A DNA stretch of 64,000 nucleotides from Olsenella profusa F0195 (GTDB lineage: Bacteria; Actinomycetota; Coriobacteriia; Coriobacteriales; Atopobiaceae). This document shows, one piece after another, positions 16,164-24,521 of the stretch. The stretch lies in assembly GCF_000468755.1 (NCBI RefSeq), contig NZ_AWEZ01000017.1, positions 42,404 to 106,403 on the forward strand, in the 5' to 3' direction. A program made the translations under genes and the position numbers. Positions within the stretch are counted from its first letter, which is position 1. The number at the start of each line of letters is the position of its first letter. The notes beneath the pieces are model-generated. The model worked only from the letters and a program-made list of their open reading frames with translations, was not told where the DNA came from and ran no database searches.

Positions 16164-17462
16164 CTAGAGGCGTGCCTCCCATATGAGTTGGGCCGCCACC
16201 AGCTTGACGGCAACGACGAAGACATCGAGCGCGGCCCCAAGATCCTCGAGAGAGGGGTAGGTTGGCGCAATACGGATGTTGGAGTCTGTGGGATCGTTGC
16301 CAGAGGGCCAGGTGGCACCGGCCGGCGTGAGCTTGACACCCAGCTCGCCCATGAGGGAGACGATGCGCCTGGCCGATCCCGCCGGTCCTTCGAACGACAC
16401 GAAGTAGCCGCCATGCGGATGCGTCCAGCTCGCAACGCCCAGCTCCCCCAGACCCTCGGAGAGCCTCTGCTCGACGAGGGCGAAGCGTGGCCCCACGATG
16501 GCGGCATGCTTGGCCATGTGCGCCCTCACGCCAGCAAGGTCCTTGAGAAAGCGCACGTGTGCCAACTGGGAGAACTTCTCGGAACTCACGCGCTCGACGG
16601 CAAAGGCCGCACGGATGTCCCGGATGTCCTCGTCGTCCGCGGCGACGAAGGCGATGCCCGAGCTGGGGAAGGTCACCTTGGCCGTCGAGCCAAACTCATA
16701 GACGAGGCGGTGCGTGCCGGCATCCCTGAGCGCATCGAAGACGTTGAGCAGCCGATCGTCCTGGTCGCCAAAGCAGTGCACCACATAGGCATTGTCCCAG
16801 TAGACACGGAAGTCAGGCGCGGCCGGGCGCAGGGCGGCAAAGCGCCGCACGACCTCGTCGGAGTAGGTGATGCCCGTGGGATTGGCGTACTTGGGCACGC
16901 ACCAGATGCCCTTGACGGTGGGATCGCCCTCGACAAGCTCCTGCACCACGTCCATGTCGGGACCATCCTCACGCATGGGCACGCTCACGTTCGTGATGCC
17001 CAGGTCTTCCGTCACCCGGAAGTGCCGGTCGTAACCCGGGGCCGGACACAGCCACGTGACCTCGCCCTGCTGCCAGAAGGGTCGCCCCCCCGCCACGCCG
17101 TTGGTGAAGGCGTGTGCCACGAGGTCATGCATGAGGTTGAGGCTCGACGAGCCGGAGACCACCACGTTCTTGGCGTCCACGCCCAGCATCTCTCCCGCCA
17201 GGGCACGAGCGGAGGGCAGCCCCTCCGGCGTGCCATAGTTGTCCACGATGGCATCGCCATCGTGGAGTGGAGAGGAGGAGCTCAGGACGTCGAGCATGGG
17301 TCGGGAGAGGGCCGTCTGCTCGGGGCTGGGCTTGCCCCGCGCCATGTCGAGCGCCAGACCCTGCGCCTTGATGGCGTCCGCCCGCGCCTGAAGGTCGGCG
17401 ATGCTTCGCGCAAGCTCGTCATCGGACAGTGCCTCATACGCGTTCCGCTCGGTGATGCCCAT
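16164..17462 (-). CDS. PLP-dependent aminotransferase, subgroup Ic (aspartate aminotransferase-like)
   Basis: A 432-residue fold-type I aminotransferase. LDMARGKPSPEQTALSRPML near the N-terminus, DNYGTPEGLPSARALAGEML and SGSSSLNLMHDLV mark the long atypical aspartate-aminotransferase group (PF12897). The PLP lysine is in YEFGSTAKVTFPSSG, and WCVPKYANPTG and YWDNAYVVH bind cofactor. The ATG at 17462 has AGGGGAAG upstream; the ORF extension to 17591 runs through the promoter and is not coding. It is monocistronic with its own promoter. The amino donor is likely aspartate or glutamate by family. Confidence 0.88.
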   Translation of the reverse strand: MGITERNAYEALSDDELARSIADLQARADAIKAQGLALDMARGKPSPEQTALSRPMLDVLSSSSPLHDGDAIVDNYGTPEGLPSARALAGEMLGVDAKNVVVSGSSSLNLMHDLVAHAFTNGVAGGRPFWQQGEVTWLCPAPGYDRHFRVTEDLGITNVSVPMREDGPDMDVVQELVEGDPTVKGIWCVPKYANPTGITYSDEVVRRFAALRPAAPDFRVYWDNAYVVHCFGDQDDRLLNVFDALRDAGTHRLVYEFGSTAKVTFPSSGIAFVAADDEDIRDIRAAFAVERVSSEKFSQLAHVRFLKDLAGVRAHMAKHAAIVGPRFALVEQRLSEGLGELGVASWTHPHGGYFVSFEGPAGSARRIVSLMGELGVKLTPAGATWPSGNDPTDSNIRIAPTYPSLEDLGAALDVFVVAVKLVAAQLIWEARL

Positions 17463-17527
17463 GTGCTTCCCCTCGCTTGACCCCTGCCGTCGCATCGTGC
17501 GGCGGCCCGCCACCTTCTCGTGTAGGA

Positions 17528-17555
17528 AGTATACTGCCCGCTCGCAGGCAGTCCA
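17528..17555 (-). promoter_or_regulatory. sigma70-type promoter for the aminotransferase
   Basis: On the minus strand -35 TGGACT (17555-17550) and -10 TATACT (17533-17528) are spaced 16 bases, about 65 bases before the ATG. The spacer contains a short GC-rich dyad (GCCTGCGAGCGGGC). Confidence 0.6.
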
Positions 17556-17603
17556 TACGGAGACGGCCTTTGTCACGAAAGGGCAAGACAAGACCCCCTG
17601 GCC

Positions 17604-18410
17604 TCAGATCAGCCTCCCGTCCAGCAGCTGGCGACCATCCTTCTCGGAGAGGATCCTGTCAAGGACCCACGCGTCGTCCTTGCGCGTGAAGCGCCACCAT
17701 TCGACGAGCTTGGCTGGTCTGGTGATGCCCCTCACGAAGTCACCCGTCTCGGTGTCCTCGATGTAGTCGACCATGTGGGACTTCATGTAGAACCAGACGC
17801 AGTCCCTGTCCTGGCCCACCTCGTCACGCATCTCGACGGGCACGACGGAGTCAAGGCGAATCTGCTTGAGGACGTCGTGCTCATGGCGCACCCTCATCCA
17901 CTCCAGACGCGTCTGCCACTCCTCGAGCAGGCGATCGGAGAGATAGCGCTCCAAACCGCTCAGGTCGCCTTTGGTCCAGCCGTTCTGGAGGGCATAGAAC
18001 GTCTCCTCCACGCGCCCCTTGAGCTCCTTGTAGCTCCACGAGGCATCCGCCTTGCCCGCCTGGCGTATGTCCTGCAGCGTCTCCCGCCTCCTCGCATGGA
18101 GCTTGGCCGTGAAGACGATGACCCCTCCCGCAAGCACGAAGGGAAGCGCCAGCGTGGAGAGGAGGTCGGCGACGGGATGGCCCGACGAGCCACCGTAGGA
18201 CGAGGTGCCTGTGCCACTCGAGCCGCTCGAGCTTCCGCCGCCACCTCCTCCACCACCGGAGGCACCGCCGCCACCGGCAGAGGCAAGCGCCATCGTGGGC
18301 GACGGCATCATCGTATGCGTCGACCCTGTACCCACGGGAGCAAGGGCCAGCAGCGTGCCGAGGACGATGACCGACGTGACAAGGGCGCACAGGGCATGGA
18401 TACGCTTCAT
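17604..18410 (-). CDS. Tim44-like domain membrane protein with Gly/Ser-rich linker
   Basis: A 268-residue protein. A signal-peptide-like start (MKRIHALCALVTSVIVLGTL to about residue 43) is followed by an extreme Gly/Ser stretch (GGGGASGGGGGGGGSSSG) and a membrane helix (LLSTLALPFVLAGGVIVF). A cytoplasmic Tim44-like domain comes next (EETFYALQNGWTKGDLSGLE, YLSDRLLEEWQTRLEWMR, WWRFTRKDDAWVLDRILSE). The family is found in membrane-associated bacterial proteins of unclear function. ATG 18410 was chosen because the signal peptide begins there; its site (AGGACT) is moderate. Confidence 0.7.
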   Translation of the reverse strand: MKRIHALCALVTSVIVLGTLLALAPVGTGSTHTMMPSPTMALASAGGGGASGGGGGGGGSSSGSSGTGTSSYGGSSGHPVADLLSTLALPFVLAGGVIVFTAKLHARRRETLQDIRQAGKADASWSYKELKGRVEETFYALQNGWTKGDLSGLERYLSDRLLEEWQTRLEWMRVRHEHDVLKQIRLDSVVPVEMRDEVGQDRDCVWFYMKSHMVDYIEDTETGDFVRGITRPAKLVEWWRFTRKDDAWVLDRILSEKDGRQLLDGRLI

Positions 18411-18568
18411 GGGAGTCCTATCAACGGAGATGCGGAACCATCCTACCATCAGCCCGTGCGCAGTGACGCATCGGCACATCATGGCTCCCGTGGATGACCC
18501 GCCCCTTTCCACCGAAAGGTTCGACGACGAGGAAGGCGAGCCGAAGGGTCTGGGGTACCATCGACCAC

Positions 18569-18886
18569 ATGAGACACGAAGACGATCACACGCGCAGGCC
18601 ATCGATGGGCGCCTCACCCTCCCCCTACGTGCCGGCCCCCGAGCATGGTGACCTCCAGCGCCTTATCGAGGAGGTGTTCGAGGCCGCCGAGGGACCCAGG
18701 GGGGCCAGGACCGTGTCCAAGCTCGACCTGCTCATGCGCGCGGACATCGATGACCTCTCGGATGACCTCCGCGAGGTCATCGACCTCATGCCAGGCGGAC
18801 GCTTCGAGCGCCGTCGCCTCTGCGACCAGATGAACTCCATCATCACCGCACATGGCTGGGCCTACGCGTACGGCACGGTGGAATAG
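18569..18886 (+). CDS. conserved-looking small protein of unknown function
   Basis: A 105-residue protein. After a polar N-terminus the sequence looks globular and mostly helical (GDLQRLIEEVFEAAEG, KLDLLMRADIDDLSDDLREV, RRRLCDQMNSIITAHGWAYA). No family recognised. Third positions are GC-rich and the frame is coherent, so it is probably real. The start is uncertain: ATG 18569 has no clear site and ATG 18605 is possible. It lies divergent to the Tim44-like gene and upstream of degV, in the same direction. Confidence 0.55.
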   Translation: MRHEDDHTRRPSMGASPSPYVPAPEHGDLQRLIEEVFEAAEGPRGARTVSKLDLLMRADIDDLSDDLREVIDLMPGGRFERRRLCDQMNSIITAHGWAYAYGTVE

Positions 18887-19074
18887 CGCCGGCCCCAGAC
18901 TCGGCCACCTGTTCGCCCGCCCCCTGCTGCGTGACACGCACCCTCCGTTCCAGCGGTCTCCTGACGCCTGACCTGCGCGGCGCCAGTCGCACGGCACGCG
19001 CATACGGCCCGATCACATTTGCGACCAACTGTGCCATGATGGGTCAGACAGGCGTGGACGTCCCTGGAGGAACC

Positions 19075-19938
19075 ATGAACGAGCAGCGCATTGCGATCAT
19101 CACCGACTCCGGCACGGACACGGGAGCCACGTTCTGCCGCAAGCATGATGTGCGCGTGCTGCCCCTGCGCATCAACTACTCCAATGGTGACACCTACAGA
19201 AGTGGCGTCGACATCGATAGCCATGAGGTCATCAGGCGCTTTGGCGAGGAGGTTCCCACCACATCCCTCCCCTCGCCGGACGAGATCCTGGAGACGTTGC
19301 GACAGGCCAAGCGTGACGGCTACGAGCGCGCCGTCATCATCACCATCGCCAGCGCCCTCTCCGCAACCAATCAGACGGCGCAGCTGATGGCGGAGCAGAT
19401 GGATGACTTCCCCTGCCTGGTGTTCGACACCAGGAACATCGGCATGGTGGCCGGCATGGTGGTCATGCGCGCCGTGGAATACGTGGAGGGGGGCGTCCCC
19501 TTCGAGGGGCTCGAGGGCCGCCTGCGGGAGGATGCCCGGCGGACCAGCATCTTCTTCGCCGTGAAGTCCCTCGACTATCTGTACAAGGGCGGACGCATCA
19601 GCGCCGCCATCTATCGCGTGGGAAGCGTGCTCAACATCAAGCCCGTGCTCACCTGCGACGAGAACGGCGCCTACGTGATCGCCAAGAAGGCGCACGGTTG
19701 GGACCGCGCGCTGGGCACGCTCGTGAGGTCCGTCGCGCTCAAGGCCAATCGCTTCACCCACGTACGTCTCGCCATCTGTTGCACCGAGGTCACGCGCCAT
19801 ATGCGCGAGGAGCTCGAGAGGCGCATCCGCAAGGCGGTCAACGCCCACATCGACTGCCTCCTCTATCACGACCTCAAGCCCGACCTCATCGTGCACACGG
19901 GACCGGACCTGGTGGGCATGGGCGTTCAGGGCCTCTAG
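19075..19938 (+). CDS. DegV family fatty-acid-binding protein
   Basis: A 287-residue protein with the DegV hallmarks: IAIITDSGTDTG at the N-terminus, VLPLRINYSNGDTYRSGVDI, TSLPSPDEILETLR and the fatty-acid-contacting LDYLYKGGRISAA, then VGSVLNIKPVL. Characterised relatives (FakB) bind acyl chains for phosphorylation by FakA; no fakA is in the window. ATG 19075 follows GGAGGAACC and is preferred over upstream in-frame codons. Confidence 0.9.
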   Translation: MNEQRIAIITDSGTDTGATFCRKHDVRVLPLRINYSNGDTYRSGVDIDSHEVIRRFGEEVPTTSLPSPDEILETLRQAKRDGYERAVIITIASALSATNQTAQLMAEQMDDFPCLVFDTRNIGMVAGMVVMRAVEYVEGGVPFEGLEGRLREDARRTSIFFAVKSLDYLYKGGRISAAIYRVGSVLNIKPVLTCDENGAYVIAKKAHGWDRALGTLVRSVALKANRFTHVRLAICCTEVTRHMREELERRIRKAVNAHIDCLLYHDLKPDLIVHTGPDLVGMGVQGL

Positions 19939-19945
19939 GGGCGTC

Positions 19946-20647
19946 CTAGGCCTTGAGCAGCGAGACCATGCATCCCACGATCTGGGCGCAGTGGCGGGCC
20001 GCCACCCTCTCGAAGGCAGCATAGTCCATGGTGGAGGTGCCGTCCGCCCTGTCGCTGATGGCACGAATCACCACGAAGGGCAGTCCGTTCACGTAGGCGG
20101 CATGCGCGATGGCGGCACCCTCCATCTCGGCACAGCGCGCCCGGAAGACTGCGGTGATGCGCTCGCGTTGGTCTCCCCCCGCGATGAACTGGTCCCCCGA
20201 GGCCACGCGCCCCTCGAACGCGCGCACGTCGGGCGCCGCCTGCGCGACCGCCCGTATGGCCGTCTCGCGCAGCGTGCCATCCGCAGGAAAGGCCAGCACG
20301 TCAAAGCCAGGAACCTGGCCTGGGGCGTATCCCAGGGGCGAGACGTCGTAGTCATGCTCGACGGCGTCGGTGGAGACCACGATGTCTCCGATGCCGATGG
20401 CAGAGTCCAGCGAACCAGCCACGCCCGTGTTGATGACGCAGGTGATCCCAAAGAGGTCGGTGAGCACCTGCACGCAGAGGGCTGCGTTCACCTTGCCCAC
20501 ACCGCACTTGACCACCACAGCAGGGACTCCCTCAAGCCTGCCCTCGCAGAACTCCATGCCACCATGCGTGGTGACGGAGGTGTCCGTGAGCTGCCGCTTG
20601 AGATAGGAAACCTCGACGTCCATTGCGCCAATGATGCCAATCTTCAT
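19946..20647 (-). CDS. mtnN: 5'-methylthioadenosine/S-adenosylhomocysteine nucleosidase
   Basis: A 233-residue enzyme cleaving MTA and SAH to adenine plus methylthioribose or S-ribosylhomocysteine. IGIIGAMDVEVSYLKRQL, the purine-site block CVINTGVAGSLD, VSTDAVEHDYD, ARCAEMEGAAIAHAAYVN (substrate Glu) and the catalytic Asp in FVVIRAISDRAD are all present. It lies 25 bases downstream of luxS. Together they convert SAH to homocysteine and DPD/AI-2. The RBS is GAGGAC. Confidence 0.95.
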   Translation of the reverse strand: MKIGIIGAMDVEVSYLKRQLTDTSVTTHGGMEFCEGRLEGVPAVVVKCGVGKVNAALCVQVLTDLFGITCVINTGVAGSLDSAIGIGDIVVSTDAVEHDYDVSPLGYAPGQVPGFDVLAFPADGTLRETAIRAVAQAAPDVRAFEGRVASGDQFIAGGDQRERITAVFRARCAEMEGAAIAHAAYVNGLPFVVIRAISDRADGTSTMDYAAFERVAARHCAQIVGCMVSLLKA

Positions 20648-20672
20648 GTATGTCCTCCTCGACGGCGCGCCG

Positions 20673-21155
20673 TCAGCGCGTGGGATAGGTCATGTGCGCC
20701 TCGTCAATGCCCTGCAGGGTATGGTACAGATAGCGACGCGCCCACCATTGGGCCTGCATGAGGTCACTGTCGTGCCAGTTGCCACACTCCCGTGGACGGG
20801 CGCCCGGCACCTCGCCCTCGAAGGACGCAACGAACTCAAAGAGGCGCGTGACGAGCGACGTCACGTCCTGGGACGCCACATCACCAAAGAGAAGCAGATA
20901 GAAGCCCGTGCGACAGCCCATGGGGCCAAAGTAGACCACGCGCTCGGACCATTCGGCATCGTTGCGCAGGAAGGTGGCGCCCAGATGCTCGATGGCATGG
21001 ACGGCGGCCGTGTCCATGACCGGCTCGCGGTTGGGTGCCGTCAGGCGCAGGTCGAAGGTCGTCACATCCACTCCTTGCCACGAGTCGACGCGGCTCACGT
21101 ACACACCGGGTTCCAGGCGCAGGTGGTCAATGGTAAAGCTGGCAATCTTCTCCAT
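20673..21155 (-). CDS. luxS: S-ribosylhomocysteine lyase LuxS
   Basis: A 160-residue metalloenzyme converting S-ribosylhomocysteine to homocysteine and the AI-2 precursor DPD. Metal ligands are the HAIEH motif (His54 and His58) and the Cys in RECGNWHDSDLMQAQWW; the catalytic Cys is in YFGPMGCRTGFYL. Length is canonical. It lies 3 bases after mscS and 25 before mtnN, so these are probably co-transcribed. The activated methyl cycle is complete to homocysteine. Confidence 0.96.
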   Translation of the reverse strand: MEKIASFTIDHLRLEPGVYVSRVDSWQGVDVTTFDLRLTAPNREPVMDTAAVHAIEHLGATFLRNDAEWSERVVYFGPMGCRTGFYLLLFGDVASQDVTSLVTRLFEFVASFEGEVPGARPRECGNWHDSDLMQAQWWARRYLYHTLQGIDEAHMTYPTR

Positions 21156-21158
21156 GTT

Positions 21159-21974
21159 CTAGCCTCCCTTGCTTTGCAGGTCCGCAGCGGGCTGGAAGGC
21201 CTCGAGGACCATCCAGCTGCGGTTGGCGAGCTCGCGCACCATCAGGTCGCGTGCAATGGCAACGATCTGCTCGTTCTTCAGGTGGAAGTGCGCGGTGGCC
21301 ACCAGACAGTCCGGACGGATCTGATCAAAGATCACGCTTGTGGCAAGGGCGGGGTCGAGCGTGTCGGCAAGCACGCGCTTGCCCGCCTCGATGACATCCG
21401 CCTCGACGGCGTCCAGCTGGGCGTCACGGCGGACGTAGAGGGTCAGCGCGCAGTCCCCGGCATCCCAGGCGGTACGGCGCGTCAGGGCCGACGTATTGAG
21501 CACGGAGTTGGGAATGACCTGCTCGGTCCCATTGCGCATGCTCACGATGGTATGACGCCAGGTGACGTCCGTCACGGTGCCCGTGAACGTGCCAATGGTG
21601 ACCTCGTCGCCCGGCTGCACGACCTTGCCCAGCATGAGTCCCAGACCAGACACGATGTTGGAGACCGTCGCCTGCAGGCCGAACGAGATGACCACGGAGC
21701 CAACGCCCAGGGCGGCGACAAAGCCGGTGGGACTCACACCAAAGACTGGCTGCATGACCACGAGCAGCGCAATGGCCCAGAGGATCCCACGCATGATGTT
21801 GATGAAGATGGTGGCCGATGGCAGATTGGAACGGTCGAACGCCCTGTGCATGCCCCGCACAAGCGCCTTCTGCACAACCAAGGCGATGATGACCACGACA
21901 CCCAGATAGATGATGCGGCTGAGCAGGTCGGTGGCCGTCATGCCCAAGATGGTCATATGAGTCAGCCCATCCAT
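21159..21974 (-). CDS. MscS-family small-conductance mechanosensitive channel
   Basis: A 271-residue protein with two N-terminal helices (IIYLGVVVIIALVVQKAL, GILWAIALLVVMQPVFG), the pore helix GFVAALGVGSVVISFGLQAT and the MscS beta domain (GTFTGTVTDVTWRHTIVSM, then QVIPNSVLNTSAL). It protects against hypo-osmotic lysis. ATG 21974 lies 8 bases after the upstream stop; ATGs 18 and 30 bases downstream are possible alternatives. It is in a run of four minus-strand genes ending in luxS-mtnN. Confidence 0.88.
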   Translation of the reverse strand: MDGLTHMTILGMTATDLLSRIIYLGVVVIIALVVQKALVRGMHRAFDRSNLPSATIFINIMRGILWAIALLVVMQPVFGVSPTGFVAALGVGSVVISFGLQATVSNIVSGLGLMLGKVVQPGDEVTIGTFTGTVTDVTWRHTIVSMRNGTEQVIPNSVLNTSALTRRTAWDAGDCALTLYVRRDAQLDAVEADVIEAGKRVLADTLDPALATSVIFDQIRPDCLVATAHFHLKNEQIVAIARDLMVRELANRSWMVLEAFQPAADLQSKGG

Positions 21975-21982
21975 GCGCGTCC

Positions 21983-22693
21983 CTAGCCCTTGCGCCGAGC
22001 GGAGACGAGCAATGCGGGCGCGAGCCCTGCGATGGAGGCGAGCTGCAGTGCCATGTCCTTCCACAGGGGCAGGCGATCGGGGATGTCCTCCATGTATACG
22101 AGTCGGTTGATCAGCATCGTCCGGATCTCCGGGTCAGTCGTGCCCAAGGCGGCGTTGGCGCCCTGCACGAGTACGAAGGCAAGGATGCCCGCAAGGACGC
22201 TTACGCCCACGGCGCGTGGCCATGCGAAGCTCCGGGCATCGACCTCGCCATCGCCCAGGGCCTCCGTCACCATCCAGAGCACGAGCATGGTCAGGAAGGG
22301 CGTGAGGAACCAGCCCACCGCCTGCAGCGCCAATCCGGGAATGACCATGGAGACGTCCACGCCCATGAGCCGAGGGCCGAGGCGCGAGAGCTCCGTGCCC
22401 GGCTCGAGGCCCAGCACCACGCCAAGGACGACCAGCAGGACGATGCCCCTCGCACCCCGCGGCAGAAGCCTCGTGCGCGAGGAGGCGGCAAAGGACAGGA
22501 CGCAGAGGGCACAGATCCAGAACGCGCCTGCCGCCACCTTGAGCAGGAGGGCGTTCTGGGTGCCCACGACGGCCATGATGGGGTCGCCCTTGCCCAGTGT
22601 GCCCATGACCACGGACCACACGATGGAGAGAGCCACCACTACCAGCGGCCTGCTCACACCGCTCCCTTGCCGTGCCTTGGTGGAAGATGCCAT
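21983..22693 (-). CDS. polytopic membrane protein of unknown function
   Basis: A 236-residue protein with about six predicted helices: LVVVALSIVWSVVMG, AAGAFWICALCVLSFA, GIVLLVVLGVVLGL, FLTPFLTMLVLWMV and AVGVSVLAGILAFVLV among them, and a C-terminal helix (LASIAGLAPALLV). No family recognised. The ATG has a good AGGAGCGAC site. It is the first gene of the run leading to mscS, luxS and mtnN, so it may share regulation. Confidence 0.7.
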   Translation of the reverse strand: MASSTKARQGSGVSRPLVVVALSIVWSVVMGTLGKGDPIMAVVGTQNALLLKVAAGAFWICALCVLSFAASSRTRLLPRGARGIVLLVVLGVVLGLEPGTELSRLGPRLMGVDVSMVIPGLALQAVGWFLTPFLTMLVLWMVTEALGDGEVDARSFAWPRAVGVSVLAGILAFVLVQGANAALGTTDPEIRTMLINRLVYMEDIPDRLPLWKDMALQLASIAGLAPALLVSARRKG

Positions 22694-22842
22694 GTCGCTC
22701 CTCAGGTTGCCTCATAGGTCACGCGCACCAGTGTAGGACTGGCACACCCCCGTTGGGTACCGCCCACACTCTCCCCATGACATCCTCGCGAAGGGACAGC
22801 CGACGATATGGGCCAGAAGCGCTGCCAAATCCCCTCATCCCC

Positions 22843-22871
22843 TTGCATACAAACCAATCTGATATCATAAT
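22843..22871 (+). promoter_or_regulatory. promoter for the SPFH gene
   Basis: TTGCAT (22843-22848) and CATAAT (22866-22871) are spaced 17 bases, about 90 bases before the SPFH ATG, in the divergent region with the membrane-protein gene. Confidence 0.5.
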
Positions 22872-22960
22872 GGCCTCACATACGAGACGGCGCGGACCCG
22901 CCGCACCAAGGGGGCGGCGCGCCTCCAAGGACAGGTGGCCCCACGAGGAAAGGACACGCC

Positions 22961-23995
22961 ATGAGCACCATCGAGAGCACCCCCACCGAGACGGACAACG
23001 TCGAGCGCAAGCTCAAGGCTCCCTCCGGGTGGGCCATGCTGCTGGTAGCCCTCGTCACCCTCGCGCTGGCGATCGCCACCCTGGTCGGCTTCATCATGAC
23101 GGTGGCGAGCCTCCCCTACGAGGACGCCCCCCTGCCGTCCGTGGGCGTGGCACAGCTCCTGGGCTTTCTTGTGCTGACCGCCCTCCTGCTCGTCATGTGC
23201 AACGGATTCTTCACCATACAGCCCGGACAGGCGCGGGTCTGCGTGCTCTTTGGCAGGTACGTGGGAACCGTCCGTGACGAGGGCCTGCACTGGGCCAACC
23301 CGTTCTTCTCGCGCAGCCTGGGGCGCACGAGCGACAACGACGCACCCTCCCCATTCGTCAAGGGCATCCCCGCCGCGAAGGGCCACATGCACGGCTCCAA
23401 GGTGTCGCTGCGCGCCCGCACGCACGAGGGCGAGCGCATCAAGGTCAACGACAGGATGGGCAATCCCATCGAGATAGCGACCGTCGTGGTATGGCACGTG
23501 GCCGACACCGCCAAGGCCATCTTCAACGTGGACGACTATGAGAGCTACGTCTCTATGCAGGTGGAGACGGCCCTACGCCATGTGGCGAGCATCTACGCCT
23601 ACGACCACATGGAGGACGACGATAGGGCCACGACCATCACCCTGCGCTCCAACATCGAGGAGGTGTCGGACTCCCTGAGGCGCGAGCTCTCCCGCAAGCT
23701 CGGCATCGCCGGCATCGCCGTGGACGACGCACACCTCACCCACCTGGCCTATGCACCCGAGATCGCCCAGGCGATGCTCCGCCGCCAGCAGGCCGATGCC
23801 ATCATCGCCGCGCGCAAGAAGATCGTCGAGGGCGCCGTGAGCATGGTGGACATGGCCCTCTCGCAGCTCTCGGACGAGGGCATCGTGGACTTCGACGACG
23901 ACCGCAAGGCCGTCATGGCATCCAACCTCATGGTGGTCCTCTGTGGCGAGTCCGAGGCCCAGCCCGTTGTCAACACCGGCTCGCTCTACCAGTAG
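22961..23995 (+). CDS. SPFH-domain (stomatin/prohibitin-like) membrane protein
   Basis: A 344-residue protein with two N-terminal helices ([20 protein letters not shown] and [17 protein letters not shown]). The SPFH domain begins at [20 protein letters not shown] ([44 protein letters not shown]). A short helical C-terminus keeps the [20 protein letters not shown] block. SPFH proteins scaffold membrane microdomains and often bind membrane proteases. The ATG follows GAGGAAAGG. The next gene, 12 bases downstream, encodes a 65-residue ribbon-helix-helix protein, suggesting a functional pair. Confidence 0.9.
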   Translation: MSTIESTPTETDNVERKLKAPSGWAMLLVALVTLALAIATLVGFIMTVASLPYEDAPLPSVGVAQLLGFLVLTALLLVMCNGFFTIQPGQARVCVLFGRYVGTVRDEGLHWANPFFSRSLGRTSDNDAPSPFVKGIPAAKGHMHGSKVSLRARTHEGERIKVNDRMGNPIEIATVVVWHVADTAKAIFNVDDYESYVSMQVETALRHVASIYAYDHMEDDDRATTITLRSNIEEVSDSLRRELSRKLGIAGIAVDDAHLTHLAYAPEIAQAMLRRQQADAIIAARKKIVEGAVSMVDMALSQLSDEGIVDFDDDRKAVMASNLMVVLCGESEAQPVVNTGSLYQ

Positions 23996-24007
23996 GCGCA
24001 GGGTGCC

Positions 24008-24205
24008 ATGCCGGCACGCAAGCAATACCCGCTGCGCATAGACCCTGCGGTCTGGGATGCCATAGAGCTCTGGGCCAAGGATGACATGCGCAGCGCGAAC
24101 GCCCAGGTGGAGTGGATCCTGCGCGATGCGCTCAGGCGTGCGGGGCGGATAGGGGACAAGGACGCGACAAGAGAGCGCGGAAATGCCTCAGGCGACACGC
24201 CCTAG
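24008..24205 (+). CDS. small Arc/ribbon-helix-helix type protein
   Basis: A 65-residue protein. PARKQYPLRIDPAVWDAIEL followed by WAKDDMRSANAQVEWILRDA fits the beta-strand plus two helices of the Arc/MetJ fold; the C-terminus is polar. It could be a transcriptional autoregulator or a protein partner of the SPFH gene upstream, from which it is separated by 12 bases. No toxin gene follows within 300 bases, so it is not an ordinary toxin-antitoxin pair here. Confidence 0.75.
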   Translation: MPARKQYPLRIDPAVWDAIELWAKDDMRSANAQVEWILRDALRRAGRIGDKDATRERGNASGDTP

Positions 24206-24521
24206 GCGGCTACCCCTCATCCTCGTACCCACCGGCAGCGTCTCATTCCTCGTCCCCATGCGACCACGAACCCTGCAACCGCAACGCGCCTGATACACTC
24301 CCTATGCTACCTGCCGTTTAGAAGGCCTCATCCACCGCATCTAGAGTCCCGGCCTCTCCCTCATTGCTCGCAACCACACCCATAAAGGGCAGCTCCCCCC
24401 TCGCGAGACTCGATGTCCTTTCATGGTAACTAGCCCAAGACCGTGCGTTTCGCCTGTTTCGGCAGACGCATCCTCAGACACGAGGTCACATCACCGATGG
24501 GAGGGTCCAAGACCAGAGCCT
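24206..24521. other. intergenic region between convergent genes
   Basis: 316 bases between the ribbon-helix-helix gene and the 3' end of pcrA. No coding frame with family similarity, clear hairpin terminator or RNA gene was seen. Confidence 0.5.
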
